From CAMLIZ01 sp036231905 (GTDB taxonomy: Bacteria > Pseudomonadota > Gammaproteobacteria > Burkholderiales > Burkholderiaceae_C): 64,000 nt of DNA. The DNA is taken from positions 1 to 64,000 of the forward strand of contig NZ_JAZARE010000002.1 of assembly GCF_036231905.1 (NCBI RefSeq), read 5' to 3'. Numbering within the stretch: position 1 is the first letter of the stretch; every line of letters starts with the position of its first letter. This document shows positions 29,650 to 37,735 of this stretch, piece by piece. The notes under the pieces are model-generated. The model was not told the origin of the DNA. It did no database searches and saw only the letters and a list, made by a program, of their open reading frames with translations. A program made the position numbers and the translations under genes.

Positions 29650-30780
29650 ATGATCCCGATCCGTCCGCTGCTACACCGTCTGCCGATGCAACTGACGCTT
29701 CGCACCGCACGCTGGCTGCTGCTGTTCAGCGCCGCCCTCAGCACCTCCCTGCCCGCTGAAGCTGCGGCCCCACCGGCCGCACCCCGCGCAGTCGCCCCGC
29801 GCGGGCCACTCGCGGCGGACGAGCTCAACAACATCGCCGTCTTCAAGGCCGCCTCGCACTCGGTGGTGAACATCACCGCGCTGGGCTACGAACGCGACTT
29901 CTTCTCCACCAACGTGCAGCAGGTGCCGCGCGGCACGGGCACCGGCTTTGTCTGGGACGACAAGGGCCACATCGTCACCAACTTCCATGTGATCCAGGAA
30001 GCGAATGCCGCGCGCGTGACCCTCGCCGACCAGACCAGTTATCGCGCGCAGCTGGTCGGCGTGTTCCCCGACCGCGACCTGGCAGTGCTGAAGATCGATG
30101 CGCCCATGGCCAAGTTGCCGCCAATTCCGGTGGGGGTGAGCCGGGACCTGCAGGTCGGTCAGAAGGTCTACGCGATCGGCAACCCGTTCGGGCTGGACCA
30201 GACGCTGACCACCGGCATCGTGAGCGCGCTCAACCGCGAGATCGAATCGGTGACCCGGCGCACCATCCGTGGCGCGATCCAGACCGACGCGGCCATCAAC
30301 CCCGGCAACTCCGGTGGCCCGCTGCTCGATTCGGCCGGCCGGCTGATCGGCGTGAACACCGCGATCTACAGCCCGTCAGGCGCCAGCGCCGGCATCGGCT
30401 TCGCCATCCCGGTGGACGAGGTCAACCGCATCGTGCCGCGGCTGATCCGCGACGGCCGCATGGTGCGTCCCACCCTCGGCGTGACCGCCGCGCCGCCCAG
30501 CCTGAACCGCGCGCTCGGCCTGCCCGCGGGCGTGGCGCTGGTGCGCGTGCAGCCCGGCGGGCCGGCGCAGCGGGCGGGGCTGCAGCCCTTCACCCGCGGC
30601 AACCAGGGCATCGTGCAGGGCGACGTGATCACCGCCGTGAACGAGGAGACCATCGACACCCTCGATGACATGCTCAACGCACTGGAGCGCCTGCAGCCCG
30701 GCGACAAGGCCACGCTGACGGTGTCACGCGCCGGCAAGTCCCGCAAGGTGGCGGTGACGCTCGCAGAGTCGGAGGACTGA
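29650..30780 (+). CDS. HtrA/Deg-type periplasmic serine protease
   Basis: About 376 residues. A signal peptide (WLLLFSAALSTSLPAEA) leads to the trypsin-like domain with His in IVTNFHVIQ, Asp in DRDLAVLKID and Ser in NPGNSGGPLLD. One PDZ domain follows (GVALVRVQPGGPAQRAGLQ ... GDVITAVNEETIDTLDDML). A single PDZ and this length fit the DegS/short-HtrA class. No convincing ribosome binding site distinguishes this ATG from one at 29686, which would start directly at the signal peptide. Confidence 0.9.
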   Translation: MIPIRPLLHRLPMQLTLRTARWLLLFSAALSTSLPAEAAAPPAAPRAVAPRGPLAADELNNIAVFKAASHSVVNITALGYERDFFSTNVQQVPRGTGTGFVWDDKGHIVTNFHVIQEANAARVTLADQTSYRAQLVGVFPDRDLAVLKIDAPMAKLPPIPVGVSRDLQVGQKVYAIGNPFGLDQTLTTGIVSALNREIESVTRRTIRGAIQTDAAINPGNSGGPLLDSAGRLIGVNTAIYSPSGASAGIGFAIPVDEVNRIVPRLIRDGRMVRPTLGVTAAPPSLNRALGLPAGVALVRVQPGGPAQRAGLQPFTRGNQGIVQGDVITAVNEETIDTLDDMLNALERLQPGDKATLTVSRAGKSRKVAVTLAESED

Positions 30781-30885
30781 GGGAATACGGTTTGCCGCTT
30801 GCCCTGATGCACGTCCCGGAGCCCGCGGGGGCCACCCTGCCCTGCCGAGGCGATCTGCGCAGTGCCCAGCACGGAGGATGTCCCC

Positions 30886-31485
30886 ATGAGCACCCTGATC
30901 GGCAAGTTGTCGCCCAGTGTCACCAACCTGATCCGCATGGACCATGCGCATGTGCTGGCCACGTTCCAGCAGTTCCATGCCGGCACCGGCGTGCGCAAGA
31001 AGCAGGCGCTGGTGGAAAGCGCCTGCCTGGCGCTGGAGATCCATGCGCAGCTCGAAGAGGAGATCTTCTACCCCGCGCTGCGAGAGCTTGCCTCGGACAC
31101 CACCATCGTCGAAAAGAGCTTTCCTGAGCACAGCGAGATGCGGCGCCTGATCACCCGGCTGCGCGGCATGGTGCCCACCGACCCCGAATACGACAACGCC
31201 TTCATGGAGCTGATGCGCGACGTGATGCACCACGTGGCCGACGAGGAAACCACCTTGCTGCCGGCGGCCGAACGCCTGCTGTGCGAGCGGCTAGGCGACC
31301 TGGGCGCGGAGATGACGCGCCGGCGCCTGCAACTGCTGGGCTCGCACGCCGGGGAGATCGCATCCAACACCCTGCGCTCCTTCCCCGAAAGCGCGATCGT
31401 GATGGCCTCGGGTGCGATGGCCGCGGGCGCTTACCTGTTCGGCCGCGCGGGCGCGCGGCCGGGGCCAGGGCCGGCGCCGCGCTGA
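30886..31485 (+). CDS. hemerythrin-like HHE-domain protein
   Basis: About 199 residues with the helical HHE cation-binding fold: MDHAHVLATFQQFH, an EIHAQLEEEIFYPAL helix, FPEHSEMRRLI and HHVADEETTLLPAAE supply His and Glu ligands for a di-iron centre. Proteins of this type bind oxygen or sense redox/NO. The C-terminal third ends in a Gly/Ala-rich hydrophobic segment (AIVMASGAMAAGAYLFG) that may associate with the membrane, followed by a GPGPAPR tail. ATG with a GGAGG-like box upstream. Confidence 0.85.
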   Translation: MSTLIGKLSPSVTNLIRMDHAHVLATFQQFHAGTGVRKKQALVESACLALEIHAQLEEEIFYPALRELASDTTIVEKSFPEHSEMRRLITRLRGMVPTDPEYDNAFMELMRDVMHHVADEETTLLPAAERLLCERLGDLGAEMTRRRLQLLGSHAGEIASNTLRSFPESAIVMASGAMAAGAYLFGRAGARPGPGPAPR

Positions 31486-31494
31486 CCTGGCGGT

Positions 31495-32148
31495 TCAGTG
31501 GGGGAACGCGAGGCGCTTTTCCAGCAAGCGCTGCAGTTGTTCGAAGGCCAGGCTGAGCACCCAGTACACACCCGCCGCCGCGATGTAGAGCGGAAACGGC
31601 TGGAAGGTGGTGGAGATCAGCTCCTTGGTGGCCAGCATCAGCTCGGTTACTGCGATCACCGACACCAGCGAGGTGTCCTTGATCAGGCTGATCAGGCTGT
31701 TGGACAGGCTGGGCGCAGCCACCCGCAAGGCCTGCGGCGCCACGATGTGGCGCAGGGTCTGCAGGTGCGTGAGCCCCAGGCTGGTGCCGGCCTGCCACTG
31801 CCCGCGCCCCACCGCGGCCACCGCGCCGCGCAGGCTCTCCGACAGGTAGGCCGCCACGTTGAGCGTGAGCGCAAGGATGCCGGCGGTCAGTGGCGAGAAC
31901 TCGATGCCGATGCTGGGCAGGCCGTAGTACACGATGAACACCTGCACCAGCAGCGGCGTGCCGCGAAAAGCGCTCACGTACAGCCGCGCCAGCACGTCCA
32001 GCACCGGCACCGCCAGCACCCGCACCAGCGCGATCACCAGCGCCAGCGACATGCCCAGCACCATGGCGGATACCGCGAACAGCAAGGTGTAGCCGGTGGC
32101 GCGCAGCATCACCGGCGCAGCCAGCTGGAACAGCGCCGAGAGTTCCAT
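31495..32148 (-). CDS. polar amino acid ABC transporter permease
   Basis: 217 residues, five membrane segments, HisM/GlnP class. MLRATGYTLLFAVSAMVLGM is the conserved start, SAFRGTPLLVQVFIVYYGLP the second landmark, and the coupling EAA loop reads GQWQAGTSLGLTHLQTLRHIVAPQALR. Such permeases often form homodimers and carry cystine, glutamine or related substrates. It follows the cognate binding-protein gene after four bases. No ATPase gene is adjacent. Confidence 0.92.
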   Translation of the reverse strand: MELSALFQLAAPVMLRATGYTLLFAVSAMVLGMSLALVIALVRVLAVPVLDVLARLYVSAFRGTPLLVQVFIVYYGLPSIGIEFSPLTAGILALTLNVAAYLSESLRGAVAAVGRGQWQAGTSLGLTHLQTLRHIVAPQALRVAAPSLSNSLISLIKDTSLVSVIAVTELMLATKELISTTFQPFPLYIAAAGVYWVLSLAFEQLQRLLEKRLAFPH

Positions 32149-32152
32149 CGGT

Positions 32153-32965
32153 TCAGGGCGCCACGGGCGGCTTGCTCACGTCGCGCGCGAACCACTTGAT
32201 GGAAATCTTCGCGAAGCTGCCATCGGCCTTCAGCTCATCCAGCGCCTTGTCGATCGCCTGCTTGAACTTGGGGCTGCCCTTGCGGAAGGGGATCGCGTTG
32301 CTCTCCACCGCGCCCAACGGCGCACCGGCCTTGACCGGCAGCTTGGTCTTCTGCGCGAGGTAGGGGATGAGCAGGCTGTCGTTGATGGCAGCGTCGATCC
32401 GGCCGGTGGCCAGGTCCTGCAGGTACTCCGGCGCGCCGGGGTACACCTTCACCTCGGCGCCTTCGATGCCGCGGGCCAGCTCGGCATAGTTGCTGCCCTG
32501 CCCCACGCCGATCTTCTTGCCCTTGAGGTCGGCCTTGGTGGCCATGGGGCGCGTCTCGTTGGCCCGAACGATCAGCTGCGCGGCAGACACCACGTAGGGT
32601 GCGCTGAAGTCGAAGGTCTCGCGTCGCTTGTCGGTGGCGGCCACCTGGTTGACGATGACGTCGTACTTGCCCGCCTGCAGGCCGGCCAGGATGCCGCTCC
32701 ACTCCGTGGTGGTGAACTCGGGCTTCACACCCAGCTTGCCGGCGATCGCCTGGGCGATTTCCACGTCGAAGCCGGTCAGCTTGCCTTGTTCGTCACGGTA
32801 GTTGAAGGGCGGATAGGTGCCTTCGAGCGCGATGCGCAGGCTGCCCCGCTGCTTCACCTCGTCCAGCAGGTCGGCGGCATGGGCTGCCACCCCGGCGCAG
32901 AGCGCAAGCGCCACGCCGGCAGCACGAAGAAACGACGACAGGGAGGTCTTCATCGGTGTGTTCAT
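32153..32965 (-). CDS. polar amino acid ABC transporter substrate-binding protein
   Basis: About 270 residues, type II periplasmic binding protein (family 3). The signal peptide ends near GVAAHA. Landmarks are LRIALEGTYPPFNYRDEQGKLTGFDVEIA, the pocket segment DVIVNQVAATDKRRETFDFSAPY and KKIGVGQGSNY. The overall pattern resembles cystine-binding proteins (FliY/TcyJ), but the ligand is not certain. The start could also be the inner ATG at 32953. It is the first gene of a two-gene unit with the permease. Confidence 0.9.
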   Translation of the reverse strand: MNTPMKTSLSSFLRAAGVALALCAGVAAHAADLLDEVKQRGSLRIALEGTYPPFNYRDEQGKLTGFDVEIAQAIAGKLGVKPEFTTTEWSGILAGLQAGKYDVIVNQVAATDKRRETFDFSAPYVVSAAQLIVRANETRPMATKADLKGKKIGVGQGSNYAELARGIEGAEVKVYPGAPEYLQDLATGRIDAAINDSLLIPYLAQKTKLPVKAGAPLGAVESNAIPFRKGSPKFKQAIDKALDELKADGSFAKISIKWFARDVSKPPVAP

Positions 32966-33072
32966 GAGTGGAGGAAAGAGGCGATGTTGCCACCGCCCCT
33001 TGCTCAACCACCGAGCATGGACATGCCGATGCAGAGGATGTGCTTGCCCCGCTGCGGCAGGCGTCGCCAGCG

Positions 33073-33561
33073 CTAGGAGCGCGAGCCCGCCTGGCGCAGC
33101 CGCTGGAACAGGTCGTCCGCTGCGATGAGGACCTCGGGCGGTGCGTCCAGCGGCTCGTTGCGGCCACCCGACGCGGGCGCCGCGGCCAAGCGCATCGCGT
33201 CCAGCCGTTCGATGGCCTCCACCGCACGGTCCATCGCCTCGTCCATCATCTTGCAGACCTCGTCGAAGTCCGGCGGCACCTGGCACTGCACCTGCGGGTC
33301 GGCGTCCAGCATCTGCTTGGCGGTGATCAGCAGGCTGCGCGCTTCGCTGGACATCTGGCGCACATGCTGGCCCAGGCGTTCGGCCGTCTGGTACAGCGCC
33401 ATCACCTGCAGCGCGCTGCCGGGGCTGGTGTCCGCCTCGGCGTCGCCAGCCAGGCGCGCGCGCCCCAGCACGGTGAGTGCGCGTGCCGCCTCCATCATGG
33501 TGGCAACATCCCTGGCTCTGTCCGCAGCATGGGCGAACAGTTCAACAACCGACGGCTTCAT
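33073..33561 (-). CDS. uncharacterised helical protein (about 162 aa)
   Basis: Not recognised. The chain is almost entirely predicted alpha-helical, with heptad-like stretches (VMALYQTAERLGQHVRQMSSEARSLL) and no signal peptide or membrane segment. ATG at 33561 is used; the frame can begin at a TTG at 33579. The AGGTG box before the ATG is weak. It lies 107 bases upstream of the amino-acid binding-protein gene on the same strand, so co-transcription is possible but not shown. Confidence 0.6.
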   Translation of the reverse strand: MKPSVVELFAHAADRARDVATMMEAARALTVLGRARLAGDAEADTSPGSALQVMALYQTAERLGQHVRQMSSEARSLLITAKQMLDADPQVQCQVPPDFDEVCKMMDEAMDRAVEAIERLDAMRLAAAPASGGRNEPLDAPPEVLIAADDLFQRLRQAGSRS

Positions 33562-33683
33562 GGGGCACCTGTGGCTCAAGTCATGGGCAGCTTAACTGTT
33601 ACAGCTGGGCAAGCCGTATGCCCTGGATGAGCGGTCACCCCCTGACCAGGGGCCTTTCGGCATGCAAACTGCTGGTTTGTTTC

Positions 33684-34331
33684 ATGGCCGAATCCACGAT
33701 GACCGACAGCCCGCAGCGCCCCCGGCATTTCTCGATGATCCGGGGGTTCCACCTCGCCGACTTCCTCACCCTGGGCAATGCCGCGTGTGGCGCGGGGGCG
33801 GTCTTCCTGGCGATGCTCTACATGGCACGCCCCAGCCTGGCGCACCTGTTGTGGGCAGCGGCGATGGCACCCGCGGCGCTGGCCTTCGACGTGCTGGACG
33901 GGCGGGTGGCGCGCTGGCGCCAGCAGCATTCCGCGCTGGGCCGGGAGCTCGATTCGCTGGCCGACGTGATCTCCTTCGGCGTGGCGCCCGCCGCGCTGGG
34001 CTTCGCGGTGGGGCTGCAAGGCGGCTGGGACGTTGTGGCGCTGGTGTACTTCGTGTGCTGCGGCGTCAGCCGGCTGGCGCGCTACAACGTGACCGCCGAA
34101 AGCCTCTCGGCCGGTGCCGACAAGGTGGCCTACTTCGAAGGCACACCCATCCCCACCAGCGTGCTGATCACGGCCGTGCTCGCTTTTGCGGCCTGGCAGG
34201 GCCATGTGGGCGAGCAGCTCTACGGCGGCTGGTGGCAGCTGGGCCCGTGGCAGTTGCATCCGCTGGCGCTGCTGTATGCGCTGTCGGGCACCGCGATGAT
34301 TAGCAAGACGCTGCACATCCCCAAGCTCTGA
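33684..34331 (+). CDS. pssA: CDP-diacylglycerol--serine O-phosphatidyltransferase
   Basis: Integral membrane enzyme of about 215 residues that makes phosphatidylserine, the precursor of phosphatidylethanolamine. The CDP-alcohol phosphotransferase signature DVLDGRVAR...GRELDSLAD is complete, with all conserved Asp residues. The short length and FHLADFLTLGNAACGAGAVF start fit the type II PssA of beta- and alphaproteobacteria. YFEGTPIPTS is a further PssA landmark. Two ATGs (33684, 33699) are possible. Confidence 0.9.
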   Translation: MAESTMTDSPQRPRHFSMIRGFHLADFLTLGNAACGAGAVFLAMLYMARPSLAHLLWAAAMAPAALAFDVLDGRVARWRQQHSALGRELDSLADVISFGVAPAALGFAVGLQGGWDVVALVYFVCCGVSRLARYNVTAESLSAGADKVAYFEGTPIPTSVLITAVLAFAAWQGHVGEQLYGGWWQLGPWQLHPLALLYALSGTAMISKTLHIPKL

Positions 34332-34449
34332 GCAGGGCTCAGTCCCACAGCCGGCCTTCAACCGCGAGCCGCCGCAGGCCTGTTAACTCCGCTTACGTCA
34401 CTGATTGTTTCAGCAGGGCCGTAAGTCACGCTTGATCACCTTTGTGTCA

Positions 34450-34478
34450 TTGGCGCATCGATCGGCTGACGCTATCGT
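34450..34478 (+). promoter_or_regulatory. σ70-type promoter
   Basis: TTGGCG (34450-34455) and TATCGT (34473-34478) separated by exactly 17 bases. It sits 112 bases before the start of the secreted binding-protein/rhodanese gene. Confidence 0.5.
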
Positions 34479-34523
34479 CTGCCGCGCCGAGCGGGATCCC
34501 TCACAACAAGAAACGGACACCGG

Positions 34524-34544
34524 CGCTGCACCTCGAGTGCAGCG
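34524..34544 (+). promoter_or_regulatory. leader stem-loop
   Basis: CGCTGCAC (34524-34531) pairs with GTGCAGCG (34537-34544) over a CTCGA loop. Eight perfect pairs lie in the transcribed leader of the following gene; no T-run follows. It may be an mRNA-stabilising or protein-binding structure. Confidence 0.45.
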
Positions 34545-34590
34545 TCGTGCGTCGTCCTTCTACAACTCGAATCAAGCAAGGAGTTCCGCC

Positions 34591-35751
34591 ATGACACGCA
34601 CATTCAAGCCCCGGCAGTTGCTGCTGTGGGCGTTGGCCGGGTTGGCTGCCAGCCCCGCATGGGCCGACCTCTCGGCCGTGGTGGCCATCGAGCCCACCTC
34701 GCGCAAGGACGGCCTGATGCTGTCGCGCCCCGCCCTGGAAGCGCAGCTCGGCAAGCTCACCGGCCAGACGGTGAACGTCACCACGACGGAAGACCTCACC
34801 GACGCGATGCGCGCCACGCGCAGCGGCGGTTATGACCTGTTCATCGCGCCGGCCCAGGTGGCGGCGTCAGCCCTGGCCCACGGCTACGAGCTGATCGGCT
34901 CCACCGAGCCGTCCGAGCAGTACGTCATGGTCGGCAAGCCGCAGATCGCCTCCACCGGCGACATGCGCAAGGGCCGCATCTACCTGCCGCAGCAGGATTC
35001 GATCTACACCTACATGGCGCGCGGCATGCTCAACCAGAGCGGCCTGTCGTTCAAGGACCTGCGCACCGTGGAGTTCGCGCGCTACCCGCAGGCGGGCCTG
35101 ACGGCGCTGATGCTGGGGCTGTCGGACGCCACCGTGATCCGCCGTGGCGACTATGACGCCTGGGTGAAGGAGAACCCAGGCGCCGGCAAGGTGCTGGCCA
35201 CCTCGGGAGCGGTGCCCGGCGGGTTCTCGGTGGCGGTCAAGAAGGATCTGCCGCCCGACGTGCGCACCAAGATCGCCAAGTGGTTCGCCACGTCGGCGCC
35301 GGCCTGCGGCATGAAGCCGGTGGCCTCGCGCGCGGAACTCACCGAATACAAGGCGGTGGCCCAGCTCGGCACCTTCACGCCCAAATCCTTGCCAGGGGCC
35401 ACCGTGGTGAGCGCCGGCGAGGTGATGCAGATGATGGCCCAGGGCGCCGTGGTGGTGGACACCCGCAACGACAAGGAATACAAGGCCAAGCACATTCCGA
35501 ACGCGCTCTTCGTGCCCTACCACGAGAAGAGCCTCAAGGACGTGGCCTACGACCCCGCGCTGGACGACTTCTCCGGGCTGGACAAGCTGGACCCATCCAA
35601 GCCGACCATCTTCCACTGCAACGGGCCCGAGTGCTGGAAGTCCTACAAGGCCAGCCGCGCGGCCCTGGCCAAGGGCTTCAAGCAGGTCTACTGGTTCCGT
35701 GGCGGCATGCCCGAATGGGAGACCAACGGCATGCAACTCGCCAAGGAATAG
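34591..35751 (+). CDS. secreted phosphonate-type binding protein fused to rhodanese
   Basis: 386 residues. After a signal peptide (LLLWALAGLAASPAWA) comes a PhnD/type II periplasmic binding domain (about 20-265; LSRPALEAQLGKLTGQTVNV, GGYDLFIAPAQVA). A rhodanese domain follows (about 275-386; GAVVVDTRNDKEYKAKHIPNA) with the active-site loop IFHCNGPECWKS, Cys343 and Cys348. The protein would be periplasmic, an unusual place for a sulfurtransferase. The two cysteines in the loop could also act in redox chemistry. AAGGAG supports the start. The substrate is unknown. Confidence 0.82.
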   Translation: MTRTFKPRQLLLWALAGLAASPAWADLSAVVAIEPTSRKDGLMLSRPALEAQLGKLTGQTVNVTTTEDLTDAMRATRSGGYDLFIAPAQVAASALAHGYELIGSTEPSEQYVMVGKPQIASTGDMRKGRIYLPQQDSIYTYMARGMLNQSGLSFKDLRTVEFARYPQAGLTALMLGLSDATVIRRGDYDAWVKENPGAGKVLATSGAVPGGFSVAVKKDLPPDVRTKIAKWFATSAPACGMKPVASRAELTEYKAVAQLGTFTPKSLPGATVVSAGEVMQMMAQGAVVVDTRNDKEYKAKHIPNALFVPYHEKSLKDVAYDPALDDFSGLDKLDPSKPTIFHCNGPECWKSYKASRAALAKGFKQVYWFRGGMPEWETNGMQLAKE

Positions 35752-35884
35752 GCTTTACGGGCGTCGCACGCCACAGCGGTGCGGCCAAGTCGCGCCCGGC
35801 AGGTGCCGGCGCGGGATGCAGCGCGGTGGGCGGACTGCCGGGGCGGGCGCAAACGCCGCGCCGAGAGCGCCCACGATGCGTGCC

Positions 35885-36145
35885 TTAGTTGGGACGGCGC
35901 TGCTGCACCGGCGGCGGTCCGCGGCGCTCGAGGTGGCGGAAGGTGATGCGGCCCTTGCTCAGGTCATAGGGCGACAGCTCCAGCGACACGTTGTCGCCCG
36001 CGAGGATGCGGATGTGGTGCTTGCGCATCTTGCCGGAGGTGTAGGCCACCAGCTTGTGGCCGTTTTCCAGCGTGACGCGGTAGCGCGAGTCCGGCAGGAT
36101 CTCATTGACCACGCCGTTCATTTCAATCAGTTCTTCCTTGGCCAT
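35885..36145 (-). CDS. infA: translation initiation factor IF-1 (second type)
   Basis: 86-residue OB-fold protein. MAKEELIEMNGVVNEILPDSRYRVTLENGH and SGKMRKHHIRILAGDNVSLELSPYDLSKGRITFRH cover the full IF-1 fold. The C-terminal extension ERRGPPPVQQRRPN and the wording differ from the copy normally found in the betaproteobacterial ribosomal-protein cluster, which suggests an additional paralogue known from this class. AGGAG lies six bases before the ATG and overlaps the TAG stop of an upstream fragment, so the gene was or is coupled to that frame. Confidence 0.93.
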   Translation of the reverse strand: MAKEELIEMNGVVNEILPDSRYRVTLENGHKLVAYTSGKMRKHHIRILAGDNVSLELSPYDLSKGRITFRHLERRGPPPVQQRRPN

Positions 36146-36157
36146 GGGGCGGTTCTC

Positions 36158-36415
36158 CTAAGGTTGCAGGGATGCGGGTTCGTTGGCGGCGACGGCGGGG
36201 CCGCCGACCCAGGTGAGGCCCTGGTCGGTGGCGTAGCGGATCGCGGCTTGGGGGGTGTCGAACAAGGGCACGAGGCGCAGCACACGGTCATGCGTGGCGC
36301 TGCCGCGGCCGGTTCGGATGGACACAGAGGCGGCGTAGCGGCCGTCGTCCAGTCGTTTGGTCAGCGGTGAGACAAGGTACTTGCCTACTTCGATCGATGT
36401 CTTGATGCGGTACTT
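36158..36415 (-). pseudogene. small conserved frame lacking a start codon
   Basis: Reading leftward from a stop at 36416-36418 to the TAG at 36158-36160 gives about 85 residues that look like real protein: KYLVSPLTKRLDDGRYAASV, then SIRTGRGSATHDRVLRLVPL and FDTPQAAIRYATDQGLTWVGG. I recognise this as the style of small Burkholderiales proteins of unknown function. No ATG, GTG or TTG occurs before the conserved part, so the gene is either broken at its start, begins at a rare codon, or the start lies across a frameshift. Its stop overlaps the infA Shine-Dalgarno. Confidence 0.6.
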
Positions 36416-36565
36416 TCAGCGGCCCGCGGCGCGGCTCGTCGGCCACTGCGGGGATCTTGCGAAAAACAGGCTTGCCCAATGGCAGGCCGAGGACACCAGG
36501 CCTTCTTGGGTGCTGCCTTGCAGGGCTGTTCGCTGCGAGGACATGGCCGATCGGGCCTGTTGACA
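36416..36565. other. non-coding stretch, nothing recognised
   Basis: About 150 bases between the start-less fragment and the mini-frame. Codon usage looks non-coding in all frames and GC is a little lower than in neighbours. No hairpin with a T-run, tRNA or clear promoter was found. It may be remnant coding DNA. Confidence 0.4.
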
Positions 36566-36673
36566 CTACCGAAGCAATCGGCGGCCCTGATCGGGAAAGA
36601 AGGCGCTGGTACTGAAGACGCCGATGGCGTTCGGAATGCCGCGTTCCCGGAGGTACAGGCAGCACGCCATCAT
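36566..36673 (-). CDS. mini-ORF coupled to the protease stop (35 aa)
   Basis: A 35-codon frame beginning MMACCLYLRERGIPNAIGVF and ending in LLR. Its first ATG overlaps the TGA of the trypsin-like protease gene (ATGA), the usual sign of translational coupling. I do not recognise the product; two adjacent Cys and a hydrophobic middle are visible. It could equally be a chance frame in decaying DNA between the protease and infA. Confidence 0.3.
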   Translation of the reverse strand: MMACCLYLRERGIPNAIGVFSTSAFFPDQGRRLLR

Positions 36674-37431
36674 GGCGAATGGCGGATTTTACCACCTGCC
36701 GGTTCGGTCAGTGTGAGCAGGATGTCCGCGTACCAGGCGCAGTTGAGTCCGAGCGACTCGTCCTGCGCCTCGCGGTTGCCCATGTCCAGCCGTGCCGAGT
36801 GCACGCCCAGCAGCTTCCAGGGCAGCGGATTGGCCGCCGTGACGGCGCCCTGCTGGCGCATGACCACCGGCGCTCCGCTGGTGCCCCGGTGGGTGCGGGC
36901 GTCAGTGAGGAAGTAGCCCTGGCCCTGGAAGCGCAGGCCGAAGGAGGACGCGATCACCGCCTGCCGCACCACCGGCAGGTGATGCAGCGTGTCGTGGAAG
37001 CCGAGCGGGAAGCCGACGATCAGCAGCGGCGAGCCCACCTCGATCTCGTCGAACGAGCGTTGCAGGTGGGCCGGTGTGAACACCTGGACGGCGCTGGGCC
37101 GGGGAAAGGCCGCCCGATCCAGCTCGATCACCGCCACGTCGATCTCGCCGGCCGCGTCGGTGCCCTGGCGCCAGATGCTCTTGCCGTCGCGGTACAGCAG
37201 CACCGAGAAGCCGGTGGACCGCGTGAGGTTGCGGGCGTCGGTATGGACCTCGATCTCCACCCGGTCGGGGAAATGCTTGCTCGGCTCGTCGATCAGCACA
37301 TGGCGGCTGGTCACCAGGAAGAGCCGGCTGTCGCGCTGGAAGAAGAAGCCGCTGGCATTGGTGAGCGCACGCGGGCCGTCGAAGGTGCCGATGCGCGCGG
37401 CAGTGAGCAACAGGGGTTCGATCACGGGCAT
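36670..37431 (-). CDS. trypsin-like serine peptidase, cytosolic type
   Basis: About 253 residues with a trypsin fold but no signal peptide or PDZ domain. The triad is readable as His44 (LVTSRHVLID), Asp98 (EIDVAVIELD) and Ser185 (RGTSGAPVV). Proteins like this are usually annotated 'trypsin-like peptidase domain' and are not biochemically characterised. The ATG at 37431 has AGGGAG eight bases before it and is preferred over an in-frame ATG at 37449. It is divergent from a small hypothetical gene. Confidence 0.82.
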   Translation of the reverse strand: MPVIEPLLLTAARIGTFDGPRALTNASGFFFQRDSRLFLVTSRHVLIDEPSKHFPDRVEIEVHTDARNLTRSTGFSVLLYRDGKSIWRQGTDAAGEIDVAVIELDRAAFPRPSAVQVFTPAHLQRSFDEIEVGSPLLIVGFPLGFHDTLHHLPVVRQAVIASSFGLRFQGQGYFLTDARTHRGTSGAPVVMRQQGAVTAANPLPWKLLGVHSARLDMGNREAQDESLGLNCAWYADILLTLTEPAGGKIRHSP

Positions 37432-37505
37432 GGGGTTTCTCCCTTGCATCGACAGAGGTACACCGGGTCTGCCAATGCTATGGTCGGTGCTTTACAAGGA
37501 CATGC

Positions 37506-37730
37506 ATGACCACTACGACCGACGCGCCGGCCGCTGCCCGCAAAGAAGCCCTGCGTAACACGCTGCTCGCCACGGTCGACCTGCTGAAACGCCGCCGCGC
37601 CAGCGACATCGCCGAGGACGACATCGACGCCTACGTGGCGCTGAACTGGCTGGAATGGAACGGTGGCGGCCTGCGGCTGACCACCACCGGCGACAACGTC
37701 TGCAAGCAGCTGACCTCCCGCCTGGGCTGA
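37506..37730 (+). CDS. small hypothetical protein (74 aa)
   Basis: No named family recognised. The chain is soluble, helical in its first half (ARKEALRNTLLATVDLLKRRRASDIAEDDIDAYVAL) and ends in a short beta-like WNGGGLRLTTTGDNVCKQL. The pattern resembles winged-helix-like small proteins but is too short for a claim. It is divergent from the trypsin-like protease gene and convergent with the next one, with only five bases between their stops. An ATG two bases upstream of the chosen one is out of frame. Confidence 0.6.
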   Translation: MTTTTDAPAAARKEALRNTLLATVDLLKRRRASDIAEDDIDAYVALNWLEWNGGGLRLTTTGDNVCKQLTSRLG

Positions 37731-37735
37731 GCCGC

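Larger units (their letters stand above)
34332..34590. other. leader region before the binding-protein/rhodanese gene
   Basis: A 259-base gap of slightly lower GC. It holds the promoter at 34450-34478 and the hairpin at 34524-34544 listed separately, and AAGGAG just before the ATG at 34591. I see no small gene in it. Confidence 0.6.

Noticed and set aside
36146..36669. Possible prophage or insertion-sequence remnant
   Set aside because: No terminal inverted repeats, target duplication, transposase or integrase fragment was found; only a decayed small gene can be supported.
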